Shown: piece by piece, positions 1-9,043 of the stretch
Numbering within the stretch: the first letter of the stretch is position 1
Layout of the letters: every line of letters begins with the position of its first letter
Source of the DNA: Ensifer sp. LC163
GTDB lineage: Bacteria; Pseudomonadota; Alphaproteobacteria; Rhizobiales; Rhizobiaceae
Reading direction: 5' to 3'
DNA length: 64,000 nucleotides
Assembly: GCF_001695855.1 (NCBI RefSeq)
Contig: NZ_MBSS01000012.1
Span: 620,001 to 684,000, forward strand
Translations under genes and position numbers: made by a program
The notes under the pieces: model-generated
What the model was told of the DNA's origin: nothing
Databases searched by the model: none
What the model saw: only the letters and a program-made list of their open reading frames with translations

Positions 1-13
1 ATTTGGGAAGCAG

Positions 14-71
14 GTCATGCACCAAGCTCAGGTGAACAGCATCCATTGCGCGTCATATTTGCCGCGCAACG
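14..71 (+). repeat. Partial/degenerate RIME1-like element
   Basis: This short stretch resembles the right half of the RIME1 copy at 10565-10668: a CATGCA-like end followed by the second palindrome, here TTGCGCGTCATATTTGCCGC followed by GCAA. The left palindrome is missing or too decayed to see. It lies upstream of rnhB. The identification rests on comparison with the other copies in this window. Confidence 0.5.
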
Positions 72-192
72 ACAGAATTGAATTCCGGCGTCTCCTCCGT
101 GCCTCAGGATGACGCTGGCATACCCCCCGGCTGCCGCCGCACTCAGATCGGGGGACTTGAAGAGAATCGGTCGATCATGCGAGTTTCGCCGC

Positions 193-843
193 ATGTCACA
201 TCGCAGATCGATCGATTCTCCCCTTTTCCCGGATATTCTCCTTAAGCCTGATTTCAGCTTTGAGCTGGCTGCCAGAAAGGACGGCGCATGGCCGGTCGCC
301 GGCGCCGACGAAGCGGGACGCGGACCGCTTGCCGGACCCGTCGTTGCGGCCGCCGTCATTCTCGATCCGGACGCCATCCCTGAAGGCCTGAACGACAGCA
401 AAAAATTGACCGCCGCGGCGCGTGAACGGCTGTTCGACGAAATCCTGGCAACCGCGACCGTTTCCATCGCCTCTTCCTCGGCTGCGACCATCGATATGAT
501 CGACATCCGCAAGGCGAGCCTCGAGGCAATGCGCCGGGCCGTCGACGGCCTGTCCCTGGCCGCCCGCTTCGTGCTGGTCGATGGCCGTGATGTGCCGCCC
601 GGCCTTGGCTGCCACGCCAAGGCGGTGGTCAAGGGTGACGCCCGCTCGCTTTCGATCGCCGCCGCATCGATCGTCGCCAAGGTGACCCGAGACCGCATGA
701 TGGAACGTGCCGATATCGCTCACCCCGGCTACGGCTTTGCGGTCCATGCCGGCTACGCCACAGCGGTGCATCGCAAGGCGATCGACACCAAAGGCCCCTG
801 CCCGCTGCACCGCATGAGCTTCCGTCCGCTGCGCAAGGACTGA
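193..843 (+). CDS. rnhB: Ribonuclease HII
   Basis: Type 2 RNase H that cleaves the RNA strand of RNA-DNA hybrids and nicks at single embedded ribonucleotides in the cytoplasm. From the chosen ATG the protein is 216 residues. It carries the family signature [17 protein letters not shown] (catalytic Asp-Glu), a second acidic site in LVDGRD, and the [21 protein letters not shown] block. The open frame extends upstream to 109, but those residues do not look like the family, so the internal ATG at 193 ([10 protein letters not shown]) is preferred. A strong ribosome binding site is not obvious, so the exact start is uncertain. Confidence 0.9.
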   Translation: MSHRRSIDSPLFPDILLKPDFSFELAARKDGAWPVAGADEAGRGPLAGPVVAAAVILDPDAIPEGLNDSKKLTAAARERLFDEILATATVSIASSSAATIDMIDIRKASLEAMRRAVDGLSLAARFVLVDGRDVPPGLGCHAKAVVKGDARSLSIAAASIVAKVTRDRMMERADIAHPGYGFAVHAGYATAVHRKAIDTKGPCPLHRMSFRPLRKD

Positions 844-1184
844 CGCCCCGCAAGCCTTGACGCTCGGCATTGTCGAAACCTGGCCGTCTGGACGGGCACG
901 ACCCGACGCCGATGGCGCGCTGCGCCGTGAGGTGCCTGCGACGGCTCAGCGTGTCACCGAGGCGCGGATCAATGAGCGCTGCCACGGCAGCCCTTGCGCC
1001 TGTGCGCGCGGTGTCGAGCGCCTACGGGCACGCATCAGGGTGCAATTTGGCAGCGGCCCCGGCCGATCCGTATGCACCCCGCGAGTGCTTTCCCCTCGAT
1101 CGACCCCGAAACGGGATTGACTGAACTTACCGGAAGGCATCCCAGACAGGCGCTCGCACGCCTCACCCAAGGTTATCCCAAAAC
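844..1184. other. Intergenic region, no gene seen
   Basis: Between rnhB and the atp terminator. Short open frames occur on both strands but have no recognisable domain, no clear ribosome binding site and overlap one another. No promoter is clear. Confidence 0.5.
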
Positions 1185-1213
1185 GCAAAAAGCCCCGCGC
1201 AAGGCGGGGCTTT
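1185..1213 (-). terminator. Rho-independent terminator of the F0 ATP synthase operon
   Basis: A 9-bp GC-rich stem (AAGCCCCGC at 1190-1198 paired with GCGGGGCTT at 1204-1212) is followed on the minus strand by a T-rich run. It lies 25 bp after the atpF stop codon. Confidence 0.85.
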
Positions 1214-1237
1214 CAAATCGTATCTTGCAGCGCGTGC

Positions 1238-1723
1238 TTAGTTCAGGCGCGACTTGACTTCGCCAAGTGCCCTCTTGAACAGCTCGCTCTGGGCGCCGGC
1301 GTCGGCCTTGGCAGCAACCACCTTTTCGGCAGCGCTGATCGCCAGATCGACGGCGGCTGAACGAACGGCGTTGATCGCGTCGCTCTCGGCCTGCTTGATC
1401 TTCTGTTCCGACAGCGCGGTCCGGCGGGCGACGAATTCTTCCGTCTTCTGCTTGGCTTCGGCGGTCAGCATTTCGGCTTCGCGCTGAGCGGCGGCAACGA
1501 TACCGGCAGCTTCCGCTTCGGCATCCTTGCGCTTGCGCTGGTACTCGGCAACGAGGCTCTGGGCTTCTTCGCGCAGGCGCTTGGCTTCCGCCAGCTCGTT
1601 GCTGATCTTGTCGGCGCGTCCGTCGAGCGCCTTGCCGATCATGCCCGGAACCTTGAGATAGGCGATCAGGACGAAGAACAGGATCAAGCCGACGAGGGCA
1701 TAGAAGGTCGCATCAAGATGCAT
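1238..1723 (-). CDS. atpF: F0F1 ATP synthase subunit b
   Basis: Subunit b of the F0 peripheral stalk, which joins membrane subunit a to the F1 head. The protein is 161 residues, with an N-terminal membrane helix (about residues 5-22, ALVGLILFFVLIAYL) followed by a long Ala/Glu/Lys-rich coiled coil (LAEAKRLREEAQSLVAEYQ). A GAGGAG ribosome binding site precedes the ATG. It is the last gene of the leftward atpI-atpB-atpE-b'-b cluster, 13 bp after the b' gene. Photosynthetic and alphaproteobacterial ATP synthases commonly use a b/b' heterodimer, which explains the two related genes. Confidence 0.93.
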   Translation of the reverse strand: MHLDATFYALVGLILFFVLIAYLKVPGMIGKALDGRADKISNELAEAKRLREEAQSLVAEYQRKRKDAEAEAAGIVAAAQREAEMLTAEAKQKTEEFVARRTALSEQKIKQAESDAINAVRSAAVDLAISAAEKVVAAKADAGAQSELFKRALGEVKSRLN

Positions 1724-1736
1724 GGTTCAGTGCTCC

Positions 1737-2354
1737 TCAGTTACCGGCCGATGCCTTGACGGCAGCGACGATCTCAGCCTTGGTGACGGTGCCACCAATC
1801 AGCTGCTTGACGACAGCGGTCGCAGTTTCCTCGGCGATCACGCCGACGTCAGCGAGTGCCTTGGTCTTGATGTCGGCGATGCGGTCTTCCGCAGCGGCGA
1901 TCTTCTTGGAAAGATCGGCTTCGACAGCGTTGCGGTCGGCGACAGCCTTGGACTTGGCAGCTTCGCGCGCGCCGTCGGCGATCTGATGACCCTTGGCCTT
2001 GGCAGTTGCCAATTCCTGCTCATAGGATGCGATGGCGGCGTCAGCTTCGCCCTTCAGGCGCGACGCTTCGTCGAGATCCTGAGCGATCCGGTCGTGACGG
2101 GTTTCAAGAATTCCGCCGATGCGCGGAATGATGACCTTCGACATCAAGAGATAGAAGAGGCCGAACGTGATCGCGAGCCACAGCAGCTGCGATGCGAAAT
2201 GGGTCGAATCAAAGGGCGGGAACACGCCGGAGCCAGCCTCGCCTTCGTGGGCCACACCCGTTTCGGTGTGCACCTCACCGGCCGCAGCGGCATCGTGTGC
2301 TTCGGCGCCTTCAGTGGTGGTTGACTGCTGGGCATAGGCCGCGGTCACAAACAT
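1737..2354 (-). CDS. F0F1 ATP synthase subunit b'
   Basis: Second, divergent b-type stalk subunit (b'), 205 residues from the chosen start. After an N-terminal Gln/Thr/Gly-rich stretch comes a membrane helix ([19 protein letters not shown]) and then a coiled coil rich in Ala, Glu and Lys. The start was set at 2354 ([10 protein letters not shown]) because a GGAGGTG ribosome binding site sits 4 nt upstream; the frame also opens at 2372. The gene lies between atpE and atpF. Gene naming for b' varies (atpF2, atpG, atpX), so no symbol is given. Confidence 0.9.
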   Translation of the reverse strand: MFVTAAYAQQSTTTEGAEAHDAAAAGEVHTETGVAHEGEAGSGVFPPFDSTHFASQLLWLAITFGLFYLLMSKVIIPRIGGILETRHDRIAQDLDEASRLKGEADAAIASYEQELATAKAKGHQIADGAREAAKSKAVADRNAVEADLSKKIAAAEDRIADIKTKALADVGVIAEETATAVVKQLIGGTVTKAEIVAAVKASAGN

Positions 2355-2430
2355 GCTCACCTCCAGGTGCACTCAAGAATATGCGCGGCCGCGACCCTTT
2401 GACGGGTCGCGGCCGAAACTCCAGCCGTTA

Positions 2431-2658
2431 TTAGACAGCGAAGAGGAGGAGCAGGGCTACGAGCAGCGAGAAGATGCCCAGAGCTTCCGTAACGGCGAAG
2501 CCGAATACGAGGCGGCCGAACTGGCCGTCAGCAGCCGACGGGTTGCGCAGCGCGCCAGAGAGGTAGCTGCCGAAGATGTTGCCGAGGCCGAGAGCCGTGC
2601 CGGCCATACCGAGGCAAGCCAGACCTGCGCCGATGTACTTTGCTGCTTCCGCTTCCAT
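2431..2658 (-). CDS. atpE: F0F1 ATP synthase subunit c
   Basis: Proteolipid that forms the rotating c ring and carries protons across the membrane. At 75 residues it is the normal length. Two membrane helices are visible: a glycine-rich first helix ([20 protein letters not shown]) and a second containing the proton-carrying Glu in [13 protein letters not shown] polar RNPSA loop joins them. It lies between atpB and b' in the F0 operon. Confidence 0.97.
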   Translation of the reverse strand: MEAEAAKYIGAGLACLGMAGTALGLGNIFGSYLSGALRNPSAADGQFGRLVFGFAVTEALGIFSLLVALLLLFAV

Positions 2659-2739
2659 GATTGAACTCCTTCGAATGGTGTTGCGGCTTAGGATTGCGCT
2701 TCCGGCGGAGGACCGGCCGGAAGCAAGCGACTGTATTCC

Positions 2740-3492
2740 TTAGTGGCTTCCGGGATGGACAGCGTCGTTGAGGTACATGCAGGTCAGTACCGCGAAGACA
2801 TAGGCCTGGAGGAAGCAGACGAGGAATTCAAGACCGGTGATAGCGACGGTCATGATGAGCGGCAGGATCGCGCCACCGATGCCGAGCGCACCGAGGGCGC
2901 TCAAGGAGGTGACGAAGCCCGCGAAAACCTTCAGCGTGATGTGGCCGGCCAGCATGTTGGCGAAGAGACGGACCGAAAGGCTGATGGGACGGGAAAGGAA
3001 CGAGATGATTTCGATCGACACGACCAGCGGCAGCAATACGCCCGGCACGCCTTGTGGCACAAAAAGCTTCAGGAAGCCGAAGCCATGCTTGTAGAAACCA
3101 TAGAACAGCACCGTACCGATGACGAACAGCGCCAAGGCGAAGGTGACGATGATCTGGCTGGTGATGGTGAAGAAGTAAGGGAACATGCCGAGCAGGTTCG
3201 CCGTCAGGATAAACATGAACAGCGAGAACACCATCGGGAAGAACTTCATGCCGCCGTTGCCGGCGCCTTCGCGCAGCATCGAAGCGATGAACTCATAGGA
3301 CATTTCCGAAACCGACTGCAGGCGCGTCGGGATCAGCCCGCGCTGCGATGTGGTCAGGTAAAGGAAACCGGCAGCGGCACCCACGGTCGCAACCATGAAC
3401 AGCGATGCATTGGTGAAGGAAAAGTCAATTCCGCCAATTTCGATCGGGACAATCTTGTTGACCAGGAACTGGTGGGTCGGATCGTTTGACAC
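2740..3492 (-). CDS. atpB: F0F1 ATP synthase subunit a
   Basis: Stator membrane subunit that forms the proton half-channels against the c ring. The 250-residue polytopic protein contains the essential Arg in [14 protein letters not shown] and the C-terminal [19 protein letters not shown] block, with five to six predicted membrane helices. The start codon is GTG at 3492. It follows atpI and precedes atpE. Confidence 0.96.
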   Translation of the reverse strand: MSNDPTHQFLVNKIVPIEIGGIDFSFTNASLFMVATVGAAAGFLYLTTSQRGLIPTRLQSVSEMSYEFIASMLREGAGNGGMKFFPMVFSLFMFILTANLLGMFPYFFTITSQIIVTFALALFVIGTVLFYGFYKHGFGFLKLFVPQGVPGVLLPLVVSIEIISFLSRPISLSVRLFANMLAGHITLKVFAGFVTSLSALGALGIGGAILPLIMTVAITGLEFLVCFLQAYVFAVLTCMYLNDAVHPGSH

Positions 3493-3552
3493 CGCGCTTC
3501 TCTTTCGTTCTGCCCGCCTTTAGAGCGGATACCGTGTTTTCCGGGCGACGCC

Positions 3553-3912
3553 TCAGGCGCCATCTCCGTCCGTCTTGTCATTCCCAGAACTACGCTTTTC
3601 CGGATCGAGTGTTGCCACCATCCCCGCCGAACGCAGTACATTCAACACACCGGCGCAAAAGCCAAGGAGCAAGAAAATGATCATGCCCCACGGCCCTGTA
3701 CCCGCAAAGTGGTCCAAAAGATAGCCCAGAAACGCCCCAACAACGATGCCAGCGATGAACTCGCTGGAGAGCTTCATTGCCGCCGCATAGCCTTTGCGGC
3801 TTTCGGCGGCCCGGGCCTCGGCTGCGTCAGGCGAACTGGGCCTTTTGGCCTCAATCTTGTCGCCGAGCTGCTTGAGCCTCGTTTCCAGACTTTCCTCGGG
3901 TTTCTCCGTCAC
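3553..3912 (-). CDS. atpI: ATP synthase assembly protein AtpI
   Basis: Small membrane protein at the head of the F0 operon, thought to help c-ring assembly or Mg2+ supply. The 119 residues comprise a charged N-terminal helix and two membrane segments (SSEFIAGIVVGAFLGYLLDHFAG and WGMIIFLLLGFCAGVLNVLR), then a polar tail. The start is GTG with an AAGGGAG ribosome binding site 6 nt upstream. It is 60 bp upstream of atpB on the same strand. Confidence 0.85.
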   Translation of the reverse strand: MTEKPEESLETRLKQLGDKIEAKRPSSPDAAEARAAESRKGYAAAMKLSSEFIAGIVVGAFLGYLLDHFAGTGPWGMIIFLLLGFCAGVLNVLRSAGMVATLDPEKRSSGNDKTDGDGA

Positions 3913-4208
3913 GTGGCTCTCCCTTGTTGTCCCACACGGTCACGACCGTGATTCGGTCACACAAAGGGCTGCTGTTCAAGCCACGTTTCAGCCCCATTTG
4001 AAGTCGCGCGCAACATAGTTTTAGGCATCCGCATAGTCAAGGCGTGCACAGCGCTTCGGCGTGGACAATATTTTTCAATGATTTCATTGGCTTGACCACA
4101 TCCCGCGCCGACGATCGACGGACAAAGGCGGGAATCGGCAGATCGCAAGCCGGAATCTCCGACCCGCGATCGATGCTTGTGAGCCAGGGGGTCGGCAGCA
4201 GAAATGCG

Positions 4209-5417
4209 TCAGCTCCAGCCACCGCCATAGGTTCGATAGAAGATGTGCAGGCCGATCTTGCCGACACGCTTCATCGTCTTTGCCCAGGCCGGGTTTACAT
4301 AGGTAGCGTGATAGTGCGTGGCTGAGCCGACTTCGGGCAACCAGATCTTGCCGGCGGTTACCGCCATGGCAACGTCCCTTGCTTCCTTCCAGTGCGAACG
4401 GGAATAGATCAAATCGCGGATCATGTCGCAGGCGAAGGAGAACTGGCAACGGTTGCGCCACGCCTTGTTCTGATAAACGACGCCGCAGATCGTCTTCGGA
4501 TAGGTCGGATTGCGCACCCGATTGAGAATCACTTGCGCGACGGCCGCCTGCCCCTTCAAGGGTTCGCTGCGTGCCTCGAAATAGATGCCTTCGGCAAGGC
4601 AGGTCTGTTCTTCCTTGCTGAAGACGCCAGCCGGCAGCGGGGTCGCGGCCCAGGCGTGATCCTCCGGCGAAATGTCGGGGATGAAACGTCCAGCGTTCGT
4701 GTCCTCACGCAGGATCGAATCGAAGGGCGATTCACGCGCATAGTCCGGCTCGGGCCGGACATAGGCAGTCGCAAGGATGTCGGGCTTGTCGTTGGTGACG
4801 AGCTTGGCCAGCATCGGCGAGACGCCGGGATCCGTCTTCGGCGGCTTCTTCTTGTAGAAGGCCGTGGCGATCTCGATCTCCTTGCCTTTGATCTTCGGCT
4901 TGGCGAAGACCATCTTTTCGCCCCCCTCGAAACCCGGCTCCATCAGCGAGCTCGTGCGCTGCAGGATCGAGCCGGCGGTAAAATCCTTAGGCGGGGTGAC
5001 GGGGGTCACGGCGACGATACGGCCCTTCTTGCCCCGGCGGTTGACACGATCCTCATCCGGCGTGCCGGCGTGTTTGCTTTCGGCGGTCAGGGCGACACGG
5101 CTGCCATCGGGAAGATTGACACCGGCACCGCCATCAAGCGCGCTCGTCGTGATCGGGTCGGCAAAGACCATCTCGACCTCGTGGATCGAACCGGCCGGCG
5201 ACGGCGTCATGTACATCCGCCAGCGTTCGCCGCCGCGATTGATGCCGGACAGGAAGGTCGCCAGGTCCGAATAGGCCGCGACCGTGGGAAAACCGATATA
5301 GACCGCAAGGCCGATGATTGCCGGTGCCAGCCAGGCGGAGAAGTTAACACGAGATTCGCGACGCAGTTTCCGACTCTTACGCACCAACCCACTCCACGCA
5401 ACGCTTGTCGAAGGCAC
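4209..5417 (-). CDS. SleB/CwlJ-type cell wall hydrolase
   Basis: Predicted peptidoglycan hydrolase of the Hydrolase_2 (SleB) family. The protein is 402 residues. It has a basic N-terminus and one membrane helix at about 29-46, then a long linker of about 220 residues with no recognised fold. The SleB domain is at about 265-395 and shows CLAEGIYFEARSEPLKGQAA, NRVRNPTYPKTICGVVYQN and CQFSFACD. The conserved Glu in YFEAR is the likely catalytic residue. The start is GTG at 5417 with GGCGGAG upstream. Alphaproteobacteria use such enzymes in growth-phase wall remodelling. The long linker is the unusual part. Confidence 0.85.
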   Translation of the reverse strand: MPSTSVAWSGLVRKSRKLRRESRVNFSAWLAPAIIGLAVYIGFPTVAAYSDLATFLSGINRGGERWRMYMTPSPAGSIHEVEMVFADPITTSALDGGAGVNLPDGSRVALTAESKHAGTPDEDRVNRRGKKGRIVAVTPVTPPKDFTAGSILQRTSSLMEPGFEGGEKMVFAKPKIKGKEIEIATAFYKKKPPKTDPGVSPMLAKLVTNDKPDILATAYVRPEPDYARESPFDSILREDTNAGRFIPDISPEDHAWAATPLPAGVFSKEEQTCLAEGIYFEARSEPLKGQAAVAQVILNRVRNPTYPKTICGVVYQNKAWRNRCQFSFACDMIRDLIYSRSHWKEARDVAMAVTAGKIWLPEVGSATHYHATYVNPAWAKTMKRVGKIGLHIFYRTYGGGWS

Positions 5418-5529
5418 GGCTCCGCCCTCGCCGGCGATGAGCCAGCGGACAGGTTCCGCGCGGGACGCTAGAAAAATGAAGCCGCCGGACGCCTGCCGAC
5501 GATGCTTCGTTCGAGCCTTGAAAATGAAG

Positions 5530-5554
5530 CATTAACCTTGATGTTTGGTTAATG
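5530..5554. repeat. Perfect inverted repeat upstream of the cell wall hydrolase gene
   Basis: CATTAACC (5530-5537) and GGTTAATG (5547-5554) are exact inverses separated by 9 nt. The site lies about 115 bp upstream of the hydrolase start and just beyond the kup terminator. The half-site TTAACC resembles the CtrA half-site TTAACCAT but does not match it fully. Confidence 0.4.
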
Positions 5555-5577
5555 CGCCTTCACTGAAAGACAGGAAG

Positions 5578-5597
5578 GGCAGGCCTTTCGGCCCGCC
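5578..5597 (-). terminator. Terminator after kup
   Basis: On the minus strand, GGCGGGCC and GGCCTGCC form an 8-bp stem (two G-U pairs) with a GAAA loop, followed by CTTCCTGTCTTT. It begins about 24 bp after the kup stop codon. Confidence 0.65.
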
Positions 5598-5620
5598 AGC
5601 CGCCTTGGCAGCCTGCGTCG

Positions 5621-7522
5621 TCAGATGATGACGTGCGAGCCGAGTTCGACGACACGGTTCGTGGGCAGGCGGAAGTAATCGGAAGGATCGATCGCGGCAT
5701 TGGCGAGCGCGATGAACAGGCGGTCCTGCCAATGCGGCATGCCGGATTGGGCGTCCGGCACCAGTTTACGCCGGCCGAGATAGAACGACGTCGACATGAT
5801 ATCGAACTTCAAGCCCGACTTGCGGAAGAGCCCCAGCGCCTGTGAGACGTTCTGCGTCTCCATGAAGCCGAAGCGCATTTCGAGCAGGGTGAAGCGTTCG
5901 GAGAGCGGCTGCACGCTGACACGTTCCGCCTTCGGCACCTTCGGCGTATTGGCGGTGCGGATCGTCAGGATGAAATTCTGCTGATGCAGCACGTGATTGT
6001 GCTTGATGTTGTGCAGCAGGGCGGCGGGCGTCGATTCTGGGTCGCTCGTCAGGAACACCGCCGTGCCTGGCACGGCAACCGGTGCATGTTCGCTCTTGCG
6101 CTCGATCGACTTGACGAAGCTCGCCAACGGAATGTCGATATGGCGCGTCTTGGCATGGAGGATCTCCGTGCCGCGCTTCCAGGTCCACATGATGACGATG
6201 AAGGTGACGGCGATCAGCACCGGCACATAGCCGCCGTCATGCATCTTCAGCATGTTGGCGCCGAGGAAGACGAATTCCAGCGCAAACAGCGGCAGCAGCG
6301 CGGCGCCGGCCCAAAGCGCCGACCAGTTCCAGCGCACGCGCAGAAACTCGAAGGAGAGAACGGTGGTAACGACCATCGCGCCGGTGACCGAGATGCCATA
6401 GGCGGTGGCGAGCGATTCCGACGAGCCGAAAACCAACACCAGTGCCATGACGCCGAACATCAGCAGCGTGTTGACGTTGGGCAGATAGATCTGGCCCGTG
6501 TGGGTTTCCGAGGTGTGGAAGATAGCCATGCGCGGCAGGAAGCCGAGATGGATCGCCTGCCGCGTCAAGGAGAATGCGCCGGTTATGACAGCCTGGCTGG
6601 CGATGATCGTGGCAAACGTCGCCAGGATGACGACCGGCAGCAGTGCCCATTTCGGGAACATCAGGAAGAACGGGTCCGACATCGCCTCGGGGTTCTTCAG
6701 GATGAACGCGCCCTGGCCGAGATAGTTGAGCGTCAGCGCGGGAAAGACGACGAGAAACCAGGCCCATTGGATCGGGCGACGGCCGAAATGGCCGAGGTCG
6801 GCGTAGAGTGCCTCCGCGCCGGTCACCGTCAGGAACACGGCGCCGAGCACGATGATGCCGACATAGCCCTCGTTGAACATGAAGCTGGCGGCATAATAGG
6901 GATTGAAGGCCTTGAAGATCGCCATGTCGTCGGAAATGTGGACGAGGCCGATGCCGCCCATCACCAGGAACCAGACCAGGGTGATCGGTCCGAAGAAGTT
7001 GGAGACCGCTGCCGTGCCCTTGGACTGCACCGCAAACATCAGGAGCAGAATGACCACGGCAATGGGAACGACATACTCCGACAGCGCCGGGGTCACGAGC
7101 TTCAGACCCTCGACGGCCGAAAGCACGGATAGCGCCGGCGTGATCATCGCATCGCCGATGAACAGCGCGGCACCGGCGATGCCCATGAAGAACAGGATCG
7201 CCGTGTGGCCATTTCCCGTCTTCATCAACAGCGCCAGCAGCGAGAGCGTACCACCCTCCCCCTGGTTGTCGGCGCGCAGCAGAAACAGCACGTACTTGAG
7301 CGTGACGATGATCGTCAGCGTCCAGAGCATCAGCGAGATCAGGCCGATGATCTCCACATCGGTCACGCCGTCGTGGGAGACCGGGCGCAGCGCTTCGCGA
7401 AACGCGTAGAGCGGGCTGGTGCCGATGTCGCCGTAGACGACGCCAATGGAGCCGAGGCCGAGGACGAGCAGCCGGCGCAGGTCTTTCGACTCGTGTGTGG
7501 AAGGGGCATGCGATTGGGTCAT
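5621..7522 (-). CDS. kup: Low-affinity K+ uptake protein Kup
   Basis: Proton-coupled potassium importer of the KUP/HAK/KT family in the inner membrane. From the chosen ATG the protein is 633 residues, a normal length. It shows the family opening [21 protein letters not shown], then about 12 membrane helices (for example [20 protein letters not shown] and [19 protein letters not shown]), and a cytoplasmic C-terminal domain from about residue 460. The frame is open to 7846, but upstream residues are antisense to corA and unlike Kup. It starts 17 bp after the corA stop, so the two genes are probably co-transcribed. Confidence 0.95.
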   Translation of the reverse strand: MTQSHAPSTHESKDLRRLLVLGLGSIGVVYGDIGTSPLYAFREALRPVSHDGVTDVEIIGLISLMLWTLTIIVTLKYVLFLLRADNQGEGGTLSLLALLMKTGNGHTAILFFMGIAGAALFIGDAMITPALSVLSAVEGLKLVTPALSEYVVPIAVVILLLMFAVQSKGTAAVSNFFGPITLVWFLVMGGIGLVHISDDMAIFKAFNPYYAASFMFNEGYVGIIVLGAVFLTVTGAEALYADLGHFGRRPIQWAWFLVVFPALTLNYLGQGAFILKNPEAMSDPFFLMFPKWALLPVVILATFATIIASQAVITGAFSLTRQAIHLGFLPRMAIFHTSETHTGQIYLPNVNTLLMFGVMALVLVFGSSESLATAYGISVTGAMVVTTVLSFEFLRVRWNWSALWAGAALLPLFALEFVFLGANMLKMHDGGYVPVLIAVTFIVIMWTWKRGTEILHAKTRHIDIPLASFVKSIERKSEHAPVAVPGTAVFLTSDPESTPAALLHNIKHNHVLHQQNFILTIRTANTPKVPKAERVSVQPLSERFTLLEMRFGFMETQNVSQALGLFRKSGLKFDIMSTSFYLGRRKLVPDAQSGMPHWQDRLFIALANAAIDPSDYFRLPTNRVVELGSHVII

Positions 7523-7539
7523 GCGTGTCCTACTGGCTG

Positions 7540-8517
7540 TTACAGCCAGCCTTTCCAGCGAAAGAAGAAAAAGGGTATCACGGCGGATATCACCATGGCG
7601 GCAAGCGCCCAGGGATAGCCGAACTGCCATTCGAGTTCCGGCATCACGCGAAAGTTCATGCCGTAGACGGAAGCGACCAGCGTCGGCGGCAATAACACCA
7701 CCGCAGCGATCGAGAAAATCTTGATGATGGCATTCTGCTCGACATTGATGAGGCCGAGGGAGGCGTCGAGCAGGAAGGTGATGTTGCCCGAGATGAACGA
7801 GGCATGCTCCGATAACGTCTGGATGTCGCGCGAGATCGAGCGGCAAAGCTCGCGGCTGTCCTTGTCCGCCTGGACGTCTGGAACCGTGTAGACGAAGGTC
7901 AACAGGCGCGAAAGTGACGCGAGACTGTCGCGGGTCTTGGCAACCAGCCGGTGATGGCCGGCGACATCGCGCAGGCGCGCTTCCAAAAAATGCGGCGGCC
8001 GACGTTTGACGACAGCCCTGTCGCCAAAAACCTGCAGCGACAGATCGTCGATCTTGCCCACGGCCTGCTCGAGAATTTCGGCGGTGCGGTCGGCGATCGT
8101 TTCGAGCAGCCGGGTCAGCATCACGACGCCGTTCGGGCAGCCGCCCGGAATCCGGTGCATCGCCGCCTTGAAAAGCGCGAAGGCCCGCGGCTCGGCGTAA
8201 CGAATGGTCACCACCCGCCCGCCATGCAGGATGAAGGCAACGTCGGTAAGATCGGGAATATCGGTTTCCGAGCGGTAGACCAGCGACGCCGTCATGAACA
8301 CGGCATCGGCCTCGGTATAAAGCCGGCTTGATGGCTCGATGTCCTTCAGGTCTTCCCGTGTCGGGATGGAAATGCCCAGAAGCTTCTCCATCATCAGATC
8401 CTCGGCCTTGCTCGGCTCGACGAGGTCGACCCAGACGATGTCGGGACGCAGGGTAACGGGCTCATCCGCCACCGACAGGGTGACGGTCTCTCCGTTGGAG
8501 CAATAGCCCGTAATCAT
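7540..8517 (-). CDS. corA: CorA-family magnesium/cobalt transporter
   Basis: Divalent cation channel of the CorA/MIT family. The 325-residue protein has a large cytoplasmic N-terminal domain and two C-terminal membrane helices. The signature YGMNF lies at the end of the first helix ([23 protein letters not shown]), followed by a short periplasmic loop and a basic end ([10 protein letters not shown]). The gene is upstream of and close to kup on the same strand, forming a cation-transport pair. The exact substrate (Mg2+, Co2+ or Ni2+) cannot be read from sequence. Confidence 0.92.
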   Translation of the reverse strand: MITGYCSNGETVTLSVADEPVTLRPDIVWVDLVEPSKAEDLMMEKLLGISIPTREDLKDIEPSSRLYTEADAVFMTASLVYRSETDIPDLTDVAFILHGGRVVTIRYAEPRAFALFKAAMHRIPGGCPNGVVMLTRLLETIADRTAEILEQAVGKIDDLSLQVFGDRAVVKRRPPHFLEARLRDVAGHHRLVAKTRDSLASLSRLLTFVYTVPDVQADKDSRELCRSISRDIQTLSEHASFISGNITFLLDASLGLINVEQNAIIKIFSIAAVVLLPPTLVASVYGMNFRVMPELEWQFGYPWALAAMVISAVIPFFFFRWKGWL

Positions 8518-8863
8518 TCAGAGGCCCCTCCCACTGGTGCGGCCCCGGGCGGAGGTGCGAGCCGGAGCGAAAGTGAGCAACCGCATCGGCGCCACATTAT
8601 TCCCACAATCGAAATCCATCGGATGAAGCGTTCCGCCAGTCAGGACAAAATCCTCAACTCGGTCATCGCGGGAGGACAAGATCTCCGGCGAGAGCGCGCT
8701 AAGTTGGGCACCTTCGCAAGTGCGGCACGGCATATGGCGCAACACAGACGCAAAATCAATGCCCCCTCGATACATGACACAGACGCCGTCCATCGTTCCG
8801 GCGCCACCCTACTGCATGTTTCTCCGAATCGAAATCGGGTCGCGGACAAAATTGTGCCGTCAT
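8518..8863. other. Intergenic region upstream of corA, no gene seen
   Basis: Contains a 91-codon minus-strand open frame (8518-8793) abutting corA and a plus-strand frame (8623-8907). Neither has a recognisable domain, and the plus-strand one runs into the RIME1 element. The corA promoter probably lies here but was not located. Confidence 0.4.
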
Positions 8864-8970
8864 TTACAGCGCCGCGCGTCTATTTAGACGCGCAAAGGTC
8901 GCTGTAACACTTTGAGTTGCTGCATAATTTCGTCCTTAAACCGATTCCGATTTAAGGAATTATGCTGTAG
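8864..8970 (-). repeat. RIME1-type intergenic mosaic element
   Basis: About 107 bp with two palindromes. One is at 8866-8905, where GCGCGTC and GACGCGC flank TATTTA. The other is at 8918-8968, a TGCATAATTTCGTCCTTAAA arm matched by TTTAAGGAATTATGC. It is the reverse complement of the copy at 18626-18730, with near-identical sequence. It sits between the divergent corA and convergent mrp transcripts. Confidence 0.85.
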
Positions 8971-9043
8971 GGGCTGCGGCAGACGACCTCCGCGTCGGCT
9001 TGCCACCGCAGCGATGGCATCCGACGAAGCTGTGGATGAAGGT

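Noticed and set aside
8518..8793. A 91-codon minus-strand frame directly upstream of corA
   Set aside because: Its end overlaps the corA start but there is no ribosome binding site, domain or coding-like composition.
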